This document shows, in pieces, positions 24,619 through 36,354 of a DNA stretch of 64,000 nucleotides. The translations under genes were made by a program, and so were the position numbers. Origin of the DNA: Auanema rhodensis. Its lineage: Eukaryota; Nematoda; Chromadorea; Rhabditida; Rhabditidae. The notes under the pieces are model-generated. The model was given only the letters and a program-made list of their open reading frames with translations. It made no database searches and had not been told where the DNA came from. The stretch is from assembly GCA_964057225.1 (NCBI GenBank), contig OZ059897.1:2790001-2854000 (forward strand). The letters are read 5' to 3'. The stretch's first letter is position 1; the number at the start of each line of letters is the position of its first letter.

Positions 24619-25106
24619 CTCGAATAGGCACTGCTATACGAATCTCTACAAACAAAATAATTTTGCTAATGCAGGAATTTTATGATCAAATTCTAGTATT
24701 TAGAATTAATAATCAGAACAATCTGATAAGCAAATTGTATCAATCTAATAGATCTGTGTTCAGTAATCTTACTACTACTCAAGTTCTGTTTACAATGATG
24801 AGATGTCTCTGGTAGAAAATTCCGAAAAATTTTTTCTACCTAAACACTAGCACCAGATCTTATCAATTCCAATAACTCGTAAATATACTCGGATACAATG
24901 CGTAACCACAGTACAAAACTTTGATGAGCTATTGAAACCAATAACAATCTATAATTTTCCTTTCTTATTTAGTTAGACTAAATAAAATTGGCAAACTATA
25001 AACAGAACCCGATTTGGGTAGCAGTGACTAAACCACCAGAATCTATTCGATTAAGGGTTGTATAAGCTATTCGCTTAACCCAGACTAATACGAAAAAAAA
25101 ACTGAA
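24619..25106 (-). other. 5' leader of the retrotransposon between primer-binding site and gag
   Basis: About 490 nt of AT-rich sequence with no long open frame. Its position fits the untranslated leader that carries packaging and dimerisation signals in LTR elements. The one clear structure is a perfect hairpin at 24811-24840. I see no other gene or repeat in it, and no similarity to the satellite. Confidence 0.7.
24811..24840 (-). other. 9-bp perfect hairpin in the retrotransposon leader
   Basis: GGTAGAAAA (24811-24819) and TTTTCTACC (24832-24840) are exact reverse complements separated by 12 bases, so either strand can fold. It sits about 190 nt upstream of the gag ATG. A role in RNA packaging or dimerisation is an inference from position only. 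Confidence 0.55.
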
Positions 25107-25124
25107 CAACCAGTTCGGCCCCCA
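25107..25124 (-). other. tRNA primer-binding site
   Basis: On the minus strand the bases directly after the 5' LTR read TGGGGGCCGAACTGGTTG. It begins with TGG, the complement of the CCA end of a tRNA, and touches the LTR with no gap. The first seven bases agree with the well-known proline-tRNA site (TGGGGGC), but the rest does not, so the primer tRNA is left open. Confidence 0.8.
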
Positions 25125-25475
25125 AGTTATATTAGAGGAAACAAAAAGATCAAATAAGCAAACGATTTATTATAAAAAAAATAGAAATAATCAAACAAAA
25201 AATGAAAACAGAATCCCAAACTGCCTTTAATTTATTTCGAAAAAACAACAATACAATTTTTAGGCCAAAATTATGAATTTGGTTGCAAAAGATGATTACG
25301 GTAGTTTCATTGTCAAGGGAGCATTCTTTTGAAGACCAATTTTATCTTCTTTTTCTTTCATCGTAATTGAATCCAATCGTTTCTAAATGTTATTTTCAAT
25401 GATATTTTGTTGTTATAAATATCATTCATAATATTCTATAATCAATATATTTAACAATATTCTCATTTCTTAACA
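25125..25475 (-). repeat. 5' LTR (351 bp)
   Basis: Identical to the 3' LTR at 18945-19295 over all 351 bases. In element orientation it should hold the promoter and the RNA start. AT-rich candidates for a TATA box exist, but none stands out. It is followed downstream by the primer-binding site and preceded by the right-hand GATC duplication. Confidence 0.96.
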
Positions 25476-25479
25476 GATC
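25476..25479. other. Target-site duplication, right copy (GATC)
   Basis: GATC follows the LTR end TTCTTAACA directly and resumes the satellite as GATCTGTGTTATCCG. It matches 18941-18944 exactly. Confidence 0.93.
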
Positions 25480-27581
25480 TGTGTTATCCGATTTGAGTTA
25501 ACTTAAAAATGCACCGAGATATCAACTGATATATGTTCACACTTATATCCTCGATTTTCACCCTGAAGAAAAGATTTTTTCGTTGAATAACATTGTCCAT
25601 CGTCTTTGCCTTGAAAAAAGAAATCTAAAAACATCTACTTTTTGTGAAATTATTTAGAAATTTTTCGGGAAAATTTTTGTCAAAATGTTTTTGGAAGCAA
25701 TGTTGAGTGTACATGGGAACTCAACATACACTAATGCATTATTTTTCAAACGATCATAACTAATTTTTGTATTAAGCTTTTCTCAATGTAGTATAGTGCA
25801 GTCGATGCGGATTTTTAAGCTGCGTCGATCTGTGTTATCAGATTTGCGCTAGCTTAAAAATGCTCCGAGATATCAACTTATATAAGTTCACACTTATATC
25901 CTCGATTTTCACCCTGATGAATTAATTTTTTCGTTGAATAACATTGTCGATCGTCTTTGCCTTGAAAAAAGGAATCTAAAAACATTTACTTTTTGTGAAA
26001 TTATTCAGAAATTTTTCGGGAAAATTTTTGTCAAAATGTTTTTGGAAGCAATGTTGAGTGTACATGGGAACTCAACATACACTAATGCATTATTTTTCAA
26101 ACGATCATAACTAATTTTTGTATAGAGCGTTTCTCAATGTAGTATAGTGCATTCGATGCGGATTTTTAAGCTGCGTTGATCTGTGTTATCAGATTTGCGC
26201 TAGCTTAAAAATGCTCCGAGATATCAACTTATATAAGTTCACACTTATATCCTCGATTTTCACCCTGAAGAATTAATTTTTTCGTTGAATAACATTGTCC
26301 ATCGTCTTTGCCTTGAAAAAAGGAATGTAAAAACATCTACTTTTTGTGAAATTATCTAGAAATTTTTCGGGAAAATTTTTGTCAAAATGTTTTTGGAAGC
26401 AATGTTGAGTGTACATGGGAACTCAACATACACTAATGCATTATTTTTCAAACGATCATAACTAATTTTTGTATAGAGCGTTTCTCAATGTAGTATAGTG
26501 CATTCGATGCGGATTTTTAAGCTGCGTTGATCTGTGTTATCAGATTTGAGTTAACTTAAAAATGCACCGAGATATCAACTGATATAGGTTCACACTTATA
26601 TCCTCGATTTTCACCCTGAAGAAATGATTTTTTCGTTAAAAAATATTGTCCATCGTATTCGTCTTGAAAAAAGGAATCTAAAAACATCTACTTTTTGTGA
26701 AATTATTTAGAAATTTTTCGGGAAAATTTTTGTTAAAATGTTTTTGGAAGCAATGTTGAGTGTACATGGGAACTCAACATACACTAATGCATTATTTTTC
26801 AAACGATCATAACTAATTTTTGTATAGAGCGTTTCTCATTGTAGTATAGTGCATTCGATGCGGATTTTTAAGCTGCGTCGATCTGTGTTATCAGATTTGC
26901 GCTAGCTTAAAAATGCTCCGAGATATCAACTTATATAAGTTCACACTTATATCCTCAATTTTCACCCTGAAGAAATGATTTTTTCGTTGAATAACATTGT
27001 CCATCGTCTTCGTCTTGAAAAAAGGAATCTAAAAACATCTACTTTTTGTGAAATTATTTAGAAATTTTTCGGGAAAATTTTTGTCACAATGTTTTTGGAA
27101 GCAATGTTGAGTGTACATGGGAACTCAGCATACACTAATGCATTATTTTTCAAACGATCATAACTAATTTTTGTATAGAGCGTTTCTCAATGTAGTATAG
27201 TGCATTCGATGCGGATTTTTAAGCTGCGTTGATCTGTGTTATCAGATTTGAGTTAGCTTAAAAATGCACCGAGATATCAACTGATATATGTTCACACTTA
27301 TATCCTCAATTTTCACCCTGAAGAAATGATTTTTTCGTTGAATAACATTGTCCATCGTCTTCGTCTTGAAAAAAGGAATCTAAAAACATCTACTTTTTGT
27401 GAAATTATTTAGAAATTTTTCGGGAAAATTTTTGTCAAAATGTTTTTGGAAGCAATGTTGAGTGTACATGGGAACTCACCATACACTAATGCATTATTTT
27501 TCAAACGATCATAACTAATTTTTGTATAGAGCGTTTCTCAATGTAGTATAGTGCATTCGATGCGGATTTTTAAGCTGCGTT
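25476..27581 (+). repeat. Six satellite monomers of mixed class right of the retrotransposon
   Basis: The first monomer has private TTATCCG and GAAGAAAAGA. Monomers at 25827 and 26178 are GCGCTAGC/GCTCC class, the second with GGAATGTAAAAAC and ATTATCTAG. The run of classes at 25476, 25827 and 26178 recurs at 47936, 48287 and 48638, so this stretch has a distant copy in the same array. Confidence 0.75.
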
Positions 27582-28633
27582 GATCTGTGTGATCAGATTT
27601 GAGTTAACTTAAAAATGCACCGAGATATCAACTGATATATGTTCACACTTATATCCTCGATTTTCACCCTGAAGAAATGATTTTTTCGTTGAATAACATT
27701 GTCCATCGTCTTTGTCTTGAAAAAAAAAATCTAAAAACATCTACTTTTTGTGAAATTATTCAGAAATTTTTCGGGAAAATTTTTGTCAAAATGTTTTTGG
27801 AAGCAATGTTGAGTGTACATGGGAACTCAACATACACTAATGCATTATTTTTCAAACGATCATAACTAATTTTTGTATAGAGCGTTGCTCAATGTAGTAT
27901 AGTGCATTCGATGCGGATTTTTAAGCTGCGTCCATCTGTGTTATCAGATTTGAGTTAGCTTAAAAATGCACCGAGATATCAACTGATATAGGTTCACACT
28001 TATATCCTCGATTTTCACCCTGAAGAAATGATTTTTTCGTTGAATAACATTGTCCATCGTCTTCGTCTTGAAAAAAAAAATCTAAAAACATCTACTTTTT
28101 GTGAAATTAATCAGAAATTTTTCGGGAAAATTTTTGTCAAAATGTTTTTGGAAGCAATGTTGAGTGTACATGGGAACTCAACATACACTAATGCATTATT
28201 TTTCAAACGATCATAACTAATTTTTTATAGAGCGTTTCTCAATGTAGTATAGTGCATTCGATGCGGATTTTTAAGCTGCGTTGATCTGTGTTATCAGATT
28301 TGAGTTAACTTAAAAATGCACCGAGATATCAACTGATATATGTTCACACTTATATCCTCGATTTTCACCCTGAAGAAATGATTTTTTCGTTGAATAACAT
28401 TGTCCATCGTCTTTGCCTTGAAAAAAGAAATCTAAAAACTCCTACTTTTTGTGAAATTATTTAGAAATTTTTCGGGAAAATTTTTGTCAAAATGTTTTTG
28501 GAAGCAATGTTGAGTGTACATGGGAACTCAACATACACTAATGCATTATTTTTCAAACGATCATAACTAATTTTTGTATAGAGCGTTTCTCAATGTAGTA
28601 TAGTGCATTCGATGCGGATTTTTAAGCTGCGTT
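27582..28633 (+). repeat. Third copy of the 1052-bp trimer, on the far side of the retrotransposon
   Basis: Monomers at 27582, 27933 and 28283 have the same class order as 16837-17888 and 17889-18940: the long A run and GTTGCTC, then CATCTGTG with AATCAG and TTTTTTATAG, then CTTTGCC with CTCCTAC. One visible change is CTTTGTC for CTTCGTC in the first monomer. Its end at 28634 reads on normally into satellite, so it is a paralogous empty site for the insertion. Confidence 0.85.
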
Positions 28634-28984
28634 GATCTGTGTTATCAGATTTGAGTTAACTTAAAAATGCACCGAGATATCAACTGATATATGTTCACAC
28701 TTATATCCTCGATTTTCACCCTGAAGAAATGATTTTTTCGTTGAATAACATTGTCGATCGTCTTTGCCTTGAAAAAAGGAATCTAAAAACATTTACTTTT
28801 TGTGAAATTATTCAGAAATTTTTCGGGAAAATTTTTGTCAAAATGTTTTTGGAAGCAATGTTGAGTGTACATGGGAACTCAACATACACTAATGCATTAT
28901 TTTTCAAACGATCATAACTAATTTTTGTATAGAGCGTTTCTCAATGTAGTAGAGTGCATTCGATGCGGATTTTTAAGCTGCGTT

Positions 28985-31900
28985 GATCTGTGTTATCAGA
29001 TTTGCGCTAGCTTAAAAATGCTCCGAGATATCAACTTATATAAGTTCACACTTATATCCTCGATTTTCACCCTGAAGAATTAATTTTTTCGTTGAATAAC
29101 ATTGTCCATCGTCTTTGCCTTGAAAAAAGGAATGTAAAAACATCTACTTTTTGTGAAATTATCTAGAAATTTTTCGGGAAAATTTTTGTCAAAATGTTTT
29201 TGGAAGCAATGTTGAGTGTACATGGGAACTCAACATACACTAATGTATTATTTTTCAAACGATCATAACTAATTTTTGTATAGAGCGTTTCTCAATGTAG
29301 TATAGTGCATTCGATGCGGATTTTTAAGCTGCGTTGATCTGTGTTATCAGATTTGAGTTAACTTAAAAATGCACCGAGATATCAACTGATATAGGTTCAC
29401 ACTTATATCCTCGATTTTCACCCTGAAGAAATGATTTTTTCGTTGAAAAACATTGTCCATCGTATTTGTCTTAAAAAAAGGAATCTAAAAACATCTACTT
29501 TTTGTGAAATTATCTAGAAATTTTTCGGGAAAATTTTTGTCAAAATGTTTTTGGAAGCAATGTTGAGTGTACATGGGAACTCAACATACACTAATGTATT
29601 ATTTTTCAAACGATCATAACTAATTTTTGTATGGAGCGTTTCTCAATGTAGTATAGTGCATTCGATGCGGATTTTTAAGCTGCGTTGATCTGTGTTATCA
29701 GATTTGCGCTAGCTTAAAAATGCTCCGAGATATCAACTTATATAAGTTCACACTTATATCCTCGATTTTCACCCTGAAGAAATGATTTTTTCGTTGAAAA
29801 ACATTGTCCATCGTATTTGTCTTAAAAAAAGGAATCTAAAAACATCTACTTTTTGTGAAATTATCTAGAAATTTTTCGGGAAAATTTTTGTCAAAATGTT
29901 TTTGGAAGCAATGTTGAGTGTACATGGGAACTCAACATACACTAATGCATTATTTTTCAAACGATCATAACTAATTTTTGTATAGAGCGTTTCTCAATGT
30001 AGTAGAGTGCATTCGATGCGGATTTTTAAGCTGCGTTGATCTGTGTTATCAGATTTGCGCTAGCTTAAAAATGCTCCGAGATATCAACTTATATAAGTTC
30101 ACACTTATATCCTCGATTTTCACCCTGAAGAATTAATTTTTTCGTTGAATAACATTGTCCATCGTCTTTGCCTTGAAAAAAGGAATGTAAAAACATCTAC
30201 TTTTTGTGAAATTATCTAGAAATTTTTCGGGAAAATTTTTGTCAAAATGTTTTTGGAAGCAATGTTGAGTGTACATGGGAACTCAACATACACTAATGCA
30301 TTATTTTTCAAACGATCATAACTAATTTTTGTATAGAGCGTTTCTCAATGTAGTATAGTGCATTCGATGCGGATTTTTAAGCTGCGTTGATCTGTGTTAT
30401 CAGATTTGAGTTAACTTAAAAATGCACCGAGATATCAACTGATATAGGTTCACACTTATATCCTCGATTTTCACCCTGAAGAAATGATTTTTTCGTTGAA
30501 AAACATTGTCCATCGTATTTGTCTTAAAAAAAGGAATCTAAAAACATCTACTTTTTGTGAAATTATCTAGAAATTTTTCGGGAAAATTTTTGTCAAAATG
30601 TTTTTGGAAGCAATGTTGAGTGTACATGGGAACTCAACATACACTAATGTATTATTTTTCAAACGATCATAACTAATTTTTGTATGGAGCGTTTCTCAAT
30701 GTAGTATAGTGCATTCGATGCGGATTTTTAAGCTGCGTTGATCTGTGTTATCAGATTTGCGCTAGCTTAAAAATGCACCGAGTAATCAACTGATATAGGT
30801 TCACACTTATATCCTCGATTTTCACCCTGAAGAATTAAATTTTTCGTTGAATAACATTGTCCATCGTCTTTGCCTTAAAAAAAGAAATCTAAAAACTCCT
30901 ACTTTTTGTGAAATTATTTAGAAATTTTTCGGGAAAATTTTTGTCAAAATGTTTTTGGAAGCAATGTTGAGTGTACATGGGAACTCAACATACACTAATG
31001 CATTATTTTTCAAACGATCATAACTAATTTTTGTATAGAGCGTTTCTCAATGTAGTAGAGTGCATTCGATGCGGATTTTTAAGCTGCGTTGATCTGTGTT
31101 ATCAGATTTGCGCTAGCTTAAAAATGCTCCGAGATATCAACTTATATAAGTTCACACTTATATCCTCGATTTTCACCCTGAAGAATTAATTTTTTCGTTG
31201 AATAACATTGTCCATCGTCTTTGCCTTGAAAAAAGGAATGTAAAAACATCTACTTTTTGTGAAATTATCTAGAAATTTTTCGGGAAAATTTTTGTCAAAA
31301 TGTTTTTGGAAGCAATGTTGAGTGTACATGGGAACTCAACATACACTAATGCATTATTTTTCAAACGATCATAACTAATTTTTGTATAGAGCGTTTCTCA
31401 ATGTAGTATAGTGCATTCGATGCGGATTTTTAAGCTGCGTTGATCTGTGTTATCAGATTTGAGTTAACTTAAAAATGCACCGAGATATCAACTGATATAG
31501 GTTCACACTTATATCCTCGATTTTCACCCTGAAGAAATGATTTTTTCGTTGAAAAACATTGTCCATCGTATTTGTCTTAAAAAAAGGAATCTAAAAACAT
31601 CTACTTTTTGTGAAATTATCTAGAAATTTTTCGGGAAAATTTTTGTCAAAATGTTTTTGGAAGCAATGTTGAGTGTACATGGGAACTCAACATACACTAA
31701 TGTATTATTTTTCAAACGATCATAACTAATTTTTGTATGGAGCGTTTCTCAATGTAGTATAGTGCATTCGATGCGGATTTTTAAGCTGCGTTGATCTGTG
31801 TTATCAGATTTGCGCTAGCTTAAAAATGCACCGAGTAATCAACTGATATAGGTTCACACTTATATCCTCGATTTTCACCCTGAAGAATTAAATTTTTCGT

Positions 31901-32143
31901 TGAATAACATTGTCCATCGTCTTTGCCTTAAAAAAAGAAATCTAAAAACTCCTACTTTTTGTGAAATTATTTAGAAATTTTTCGGGAAAATTTTTGTCAC
32001 AATGTTTTTGGAAGCAATGTTGAGTGTACATGGGAACTCAGCATACACTAATGCATTATTTTTCAAACGATCATAACTAATTTTTGTATAGAGCGTTTCT
32101 CAATGTAGTATAGTGCATTCGATGCGGATTTTTAAGCTGCGTT
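28985..32143 (+). repeat. Three consecutive trimers (1053 bp each)
   Basis: Units 28985-30037, 30038-31090 and 31091-32143 share monomer order: a GCGCTAGC/GCTCC monomer with GGAATGTAAAAAC and ATTATCTAG; a GAGTTAAC monomer with GTATTTGTCTTAAA and GTATGGAGC; and a third monomer that varies. The third monomer is GCTCC with GAAATGA in unit 1, and GAGTAATC with AATTAAAT in units 2 and 3. The varying third position suggests monomer replacement inside an otherwise duplicated trimer. Confidence 0.82.
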
Positions 32144-33898
32144 GATCTGTGTGATCAGATTTGAGTTAACTTAAAAATGCACCGAGATATCAACTGATAT
32201 AGGTTCACACTTATATCCTCGATTTTCACCCTGAAGAAATGATTTTTTCGTTAAAAAATATTGTCCATCGTATTCGTATTGAAAAAAGGAATCTAAAAAC
32301 ATCTACTTTTTGTGAAATTATTTAGAAATTTTTCGGGAAAATTTTTGTTAAAATGTTTTTGGAAGCAATGTTGAGTGTACATGGGAACTCAACATACACT
32401 AATGCATTATTTTTCAAACGATCATAACTAATTTTTGTATAGAGCGTTTCTCATTGTAGTATAGTGCATTCGATGCGGATTTTTAAGCTTCGTCGATCTG
32501 TGTTATCAGATTTGCGCTAGCTTAAAAATGCTCCGAGATATCAACTTATATAAGTTCACACTTATATCCTCAATTTTCACCCTGAAGAAATGATTTTTTC
32601 GTTGAATAACATTGTCCATCGTCTTCGTCTTGAAAAAAGGAATCTAAAAACATCTACTTTTTGTGAAATTATTTAGAAATTTTTCGGGAAAATTTTTGTC
32701 ACAATGTTTTTGGAAGCAATGTTGAGTGTACATGGGAACTCAGCATACACTAATGCATTATTTTTCAAACGATCATAACTAATTTTTGTATAGAGCGTTT
32801 CTCAATGTAGTATAGTGCATTCGATGCGGATTTTTAAGCTGCGTTGATCTGTGTTATCAAATTTGAGTTAGCTTAAAAATGCACCGAGATATCAACTGAT
32901 ATATGTTCACACTTATATCCTCAATTTTCACCCTGAAGAAATGATTTTTTCGTTGAATAACATTGTCCATCGTCTTCGTCTTGAAAAAAGGAATCTAAAA
33001 ACATCTACTTTTTGTGAAATTATTTAGAAATTTTTTGGGAAAATTTTTGTCAAAATGTTTTTGGAAGCAATGTTGAGTGTACATGGGAACTCACCATACA
33101 CTAATGCATTATTTTTCAAACGATCATAACTAATTTTTGTATAGAGCGTTTCTCAATGTAGTATAGTGCATTCGATGCGGATTTTTAAGCTGCGTTGATC
33201 TGTGTTATCAGATTTGAGTTAACTTAAAAATGCACCGAGATATCAACTGATATATGTTCACACTTATATCCTCGATTTTCACCCTGAAGAAATGATTTTT
33301 TCGTTGAAAAACATTGTCCATCGTATTCGTCTTGAAAAAAGGAATTTAAAAACATCTACTTTTTGTGAAATTATTCAGAAATTTTTCGGGAAAATTTTTG
33401 TCAAAATGTTTTTGGAAGCAATGTTGAGTGTACATGGGAACTCAACATACACTAATGCATTATTTTTCAAACGATTATAACTAATTTTTGTATAGAGCGT
33501 TTCTCATTGTGGTATAGTGCATTCGATGCGGATTTTTAAGCTGCGTTGATCTGTGTTATCAGATTTGAGTTAACTTAAAAATGCACCGAGATATCAACTG
33601 ATATAGGTTCACACTTATATCCTCGATTTTCACCCTGAAGAAATGATTTTTTCGTTAAAAAATATTGTCCATCGTATTCGTCTTGAAAAAAGGAATCTAA
33701 AAACATCTACTTTTTGTGAAATTATTCAGAAATTTTTCGGGAAAATTTTTGTCAAAATGTTTTTGGAAGCAATGTTGAGTGTACATGGGAACTCAACATA
33801 CACTAATGTATTATTTTTCAAACGATCATAACTAATTTTTGTATAGAGCGTTTCTCAATGTAGTATAGTGCATTCGATGCGGATTTTTAAGCTGCGTT
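31091..33898 (+). repeat. 8-monomer block duplicated at 48638-51445
   Basis: All eight monomers line up in order with 48638-51445 at a constant offset of 17547, including class switches such as GTGTGATCAG (32144 and 49691) and GGAATTTAAAAAC (33197 and 50744). Few substitutions separate the copies, for example AAGCTTCGTCG near 32487 against AAGCTGCGTCG. Correspondence stops sharply at both ends. Confidence 0.85.
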
Positions 33899-34249
33899 GA
33901 TCTGTGTTATCAGATTTGAGTTAACTTAAAAATGCACCGAGATATCAACTGATATATGTTCACACTTATATCCTCGATTTTCACCCTGAAGAAATGATTT
34001 TTTCGTTGAAAAACATTGTCCATCGTATTCGTCTTGAAAAAAGGAATCTAAAAACATCTACTTTTTGTGAAATTATTTAGAAATTTTTCGGGAAAACTTT
34101 TGTTAAAATGTTTTTGGAAGCAATGTTGAGTGTACATGGGAACTCAACATACACTAATGCATTATTTTTCAAACGATCATAACTAATTTTTGTATAGAGC
34201 GTTTCTCATTGTAGTATAGTGCATTCGATGCGGATTTTTAAGCTGCGTT

Positions 34250-36354
34250 GATCTGTGTTATCAGATTTGAGTTAGCTTAAAAATGCACCGAGTAATCAAC
34301 TGATATAGGTTCACACTTATATCCTCGATTTTCACCCTGAAGAATTAAATTTTTCGTTGAATAACATTGTCCATCGTCTTTGCCTTAAAAAAAGAAATCT
34401 AAAAACTCCTGCTTTTTGTGAAAATCTTTAGAAATTTTTCGGGAAAATTTTTGTCACAATGTTTTTGGAAGCAATGTTGAGTGTACAAGGGAACTCAGCA
34501 TACACTAATGCATTATTTTTCAAACGATCATAACTAATTTTTGTATAGAGCGTTTCTCAATGTAGTATAGTGCATTCGATGCGGATTTTTAAGCTGCGTT
34601 GATCTGTGTTATCAGATTTGAGTTAGCTTAAAAATGCACCGAGATATCAACTGATATATGTTCACACTTATATCCTCAATTTTCACCCTGAAGAAATGAT
34701 TTTTTCGTTGAATAACATTGTCCATCGTCTTCGTCTTGAAAAAAGGAAACTAAAAACATCTACTTTTTGTGAAATTATTTAGAAATTTTTCGGGAAAATT
34801 TTTGTCAAAATGTTTTTGGAAGCAATGTTGAGTGTACATGGAAACTCAACATACACTAATGCATTATTTTTCAAACGATCATAACTAATTTTTGTATAGA
34901 GCGTTTCTCAATGTCGTATAGTGCATTCGATGCGAATTTTTAAGCTGCGTTGATCTGTGTTATCTGATTTGAGTTAACTTAAAAATGCACCGAGATATCA
35001 ACTGATATATGTTCACACTTATATCCTCGATTTTCACCCTGAAGAAATGATTTTTTCGTTGAAAAACATTGTCCATCGTATTCGTCTTGAAAAAAGGAAT
35101 CTAAAAACATCTACTTTTTGTGAAATTATTTAGAAATTTTTCGGGAAAATTTTTGTCAAAATGTTTTTGGAAGCAATGTTGAGTGTACATGGGAACTCAA
35201 CATACACTAATGCATTATTTTTCAAACGATCATAACTAATTTTTGTATAGAGCGTTTCTCATTGTAGTATAGTGCATTCGATGCGGATTTTTAAGCTGCG
35301 TTGATCTGTGTTATCAGATTTGAGTTAGCTTAAAAATGCACCGAGTAATCAACTGATATAGGTTCACACTTATATCCTCGATTTTCACCCTGAAGAATTA
35401 AATTTTTCGTTGAATAACATTGTCCATCGTCTTTGCCTTAAAAAAAGAAATCTAAAAACTCCTACTTTTTGTGAAATTATTTAGAAATTTTTCGGGAAAA
35501 TTTTTGTCACAATGTTTTTGGAAGCAATGTTGAGTGTACATGGGAACTCAGCATACACTAATGCATTATTTTTCAAACGATCATAACTAATTTTTGTATA
35601 GAGCGTTTCTCAATGTAGTATAGTGCATTCGATGCGGATTTTTAAGCTGCGTTGATCTGTGTTATCAGATTTGAGTTAGCTTAAAAATGCACCGAGATAT
35701 CAACTGATATATGTTCACACTTATATCCTCAATTTTCACCCTGAAGAAATGATTTTTTCGTTGAATAACATTGTCCATCGTCTTCGTCTTGAAAAAAGGA
35801 AACTAAAAACATCTACTTTTTGTGAAATTATTTAGAAATTTTTCGGGAAAATTTTTGTCAAAATGTTTTTGGAAGCAATGTTGAGTGTACATGGAAACTC
35901 AACATACACTAATGCATTATTTTTCAAACGATCATAACTAATTTTTGTATAGAGCGTTTCTCAATGTCGTATAGTGCATTCGATGCGAATTTTTAAGCTG
36001 CGTTGATCTGTGTTATCTGATTTGAGTTAACTTAAAAATGCACCGAGATATCAACTGATATATGTTCACACTTATATCCTCGATTTTCACCCTGAAGAAA
36101 TGATTTTTTCGTTGAAAAACATTGTCCATCGTATTCGTCTTGAAAAAAGGAATCTAAAAACATCTACTTTTTGTGAAATTATTTAGAAATTTTTCGGGAA
36201 AATTTTGTCAAAATGTTTTTGGAAGCAATGTTGAGTGTACATGGGAACTCAACATACACTAATGCATTATTTTTCAAACGATCATAACTAATTTTTGTAT
36301 AGAGCGTTTCTCAATGTAGTATAGTGCATTCGATGCGGATTTTTAAGCTGCGTT
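34250..36354 (+). repeat. Two consecutive trimers with GTCGTAT and GCGAATTTTT markers
   Basis: Units 34250-35302 and 35303-36354 each read: GAGTAATC/AATTAAAT/GTCACAATG/AGCATAC; then CAATTTTCACC/GGAAACTAAA/CATGGAAAC/GTCGTAT; then ATCTGATTTG with CGTTGAAAAACA. The second unit is one base short (AAAATTTTGTC near 36203). Related trimers recur around 42673, 56360 and 62.7-63.7 kb. Confidence 0.82.

Larger units (their letters stand above)
18945..25475 (-). mobile_element. Full-length Ty3/gypsy-type LTR retrotransposon (6531 bp)
   Basis: Every part of an LTR retrotransposon is present on the minus strand: two identical 351-bp LTRs, a primer-binding site touching the 5' LTR, a leader with a 9-bp hairpin, one gag-pol reading frame and a purine tract touching the 3' LTR. 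The order protease, reverse transcriptase, RNase H, integrase is that of the Ty3/gypsy group; in copia elements the integrase precedes the reverse transcriptase. There is no env frame: pol ends 46 bp from the 3' LTR. Identical LTRs and an intact 4-bp target duplication show a very recent insertion. The only visible lesion is a TAA in gag at 24403-24405. The family and clade within Ty3/gypsy are not assigned. Confidence 0.97.

Noticed and set aside
33366-33400. CENP-B box around the TTTTTCGGGAAAA motif
   Set aside because: The 17-bp box needs TTCG, then A, then CGGG at fixed spacing. Upstream of CGGG the satellite has TAGAAATTTTT, which keeps only one required base.
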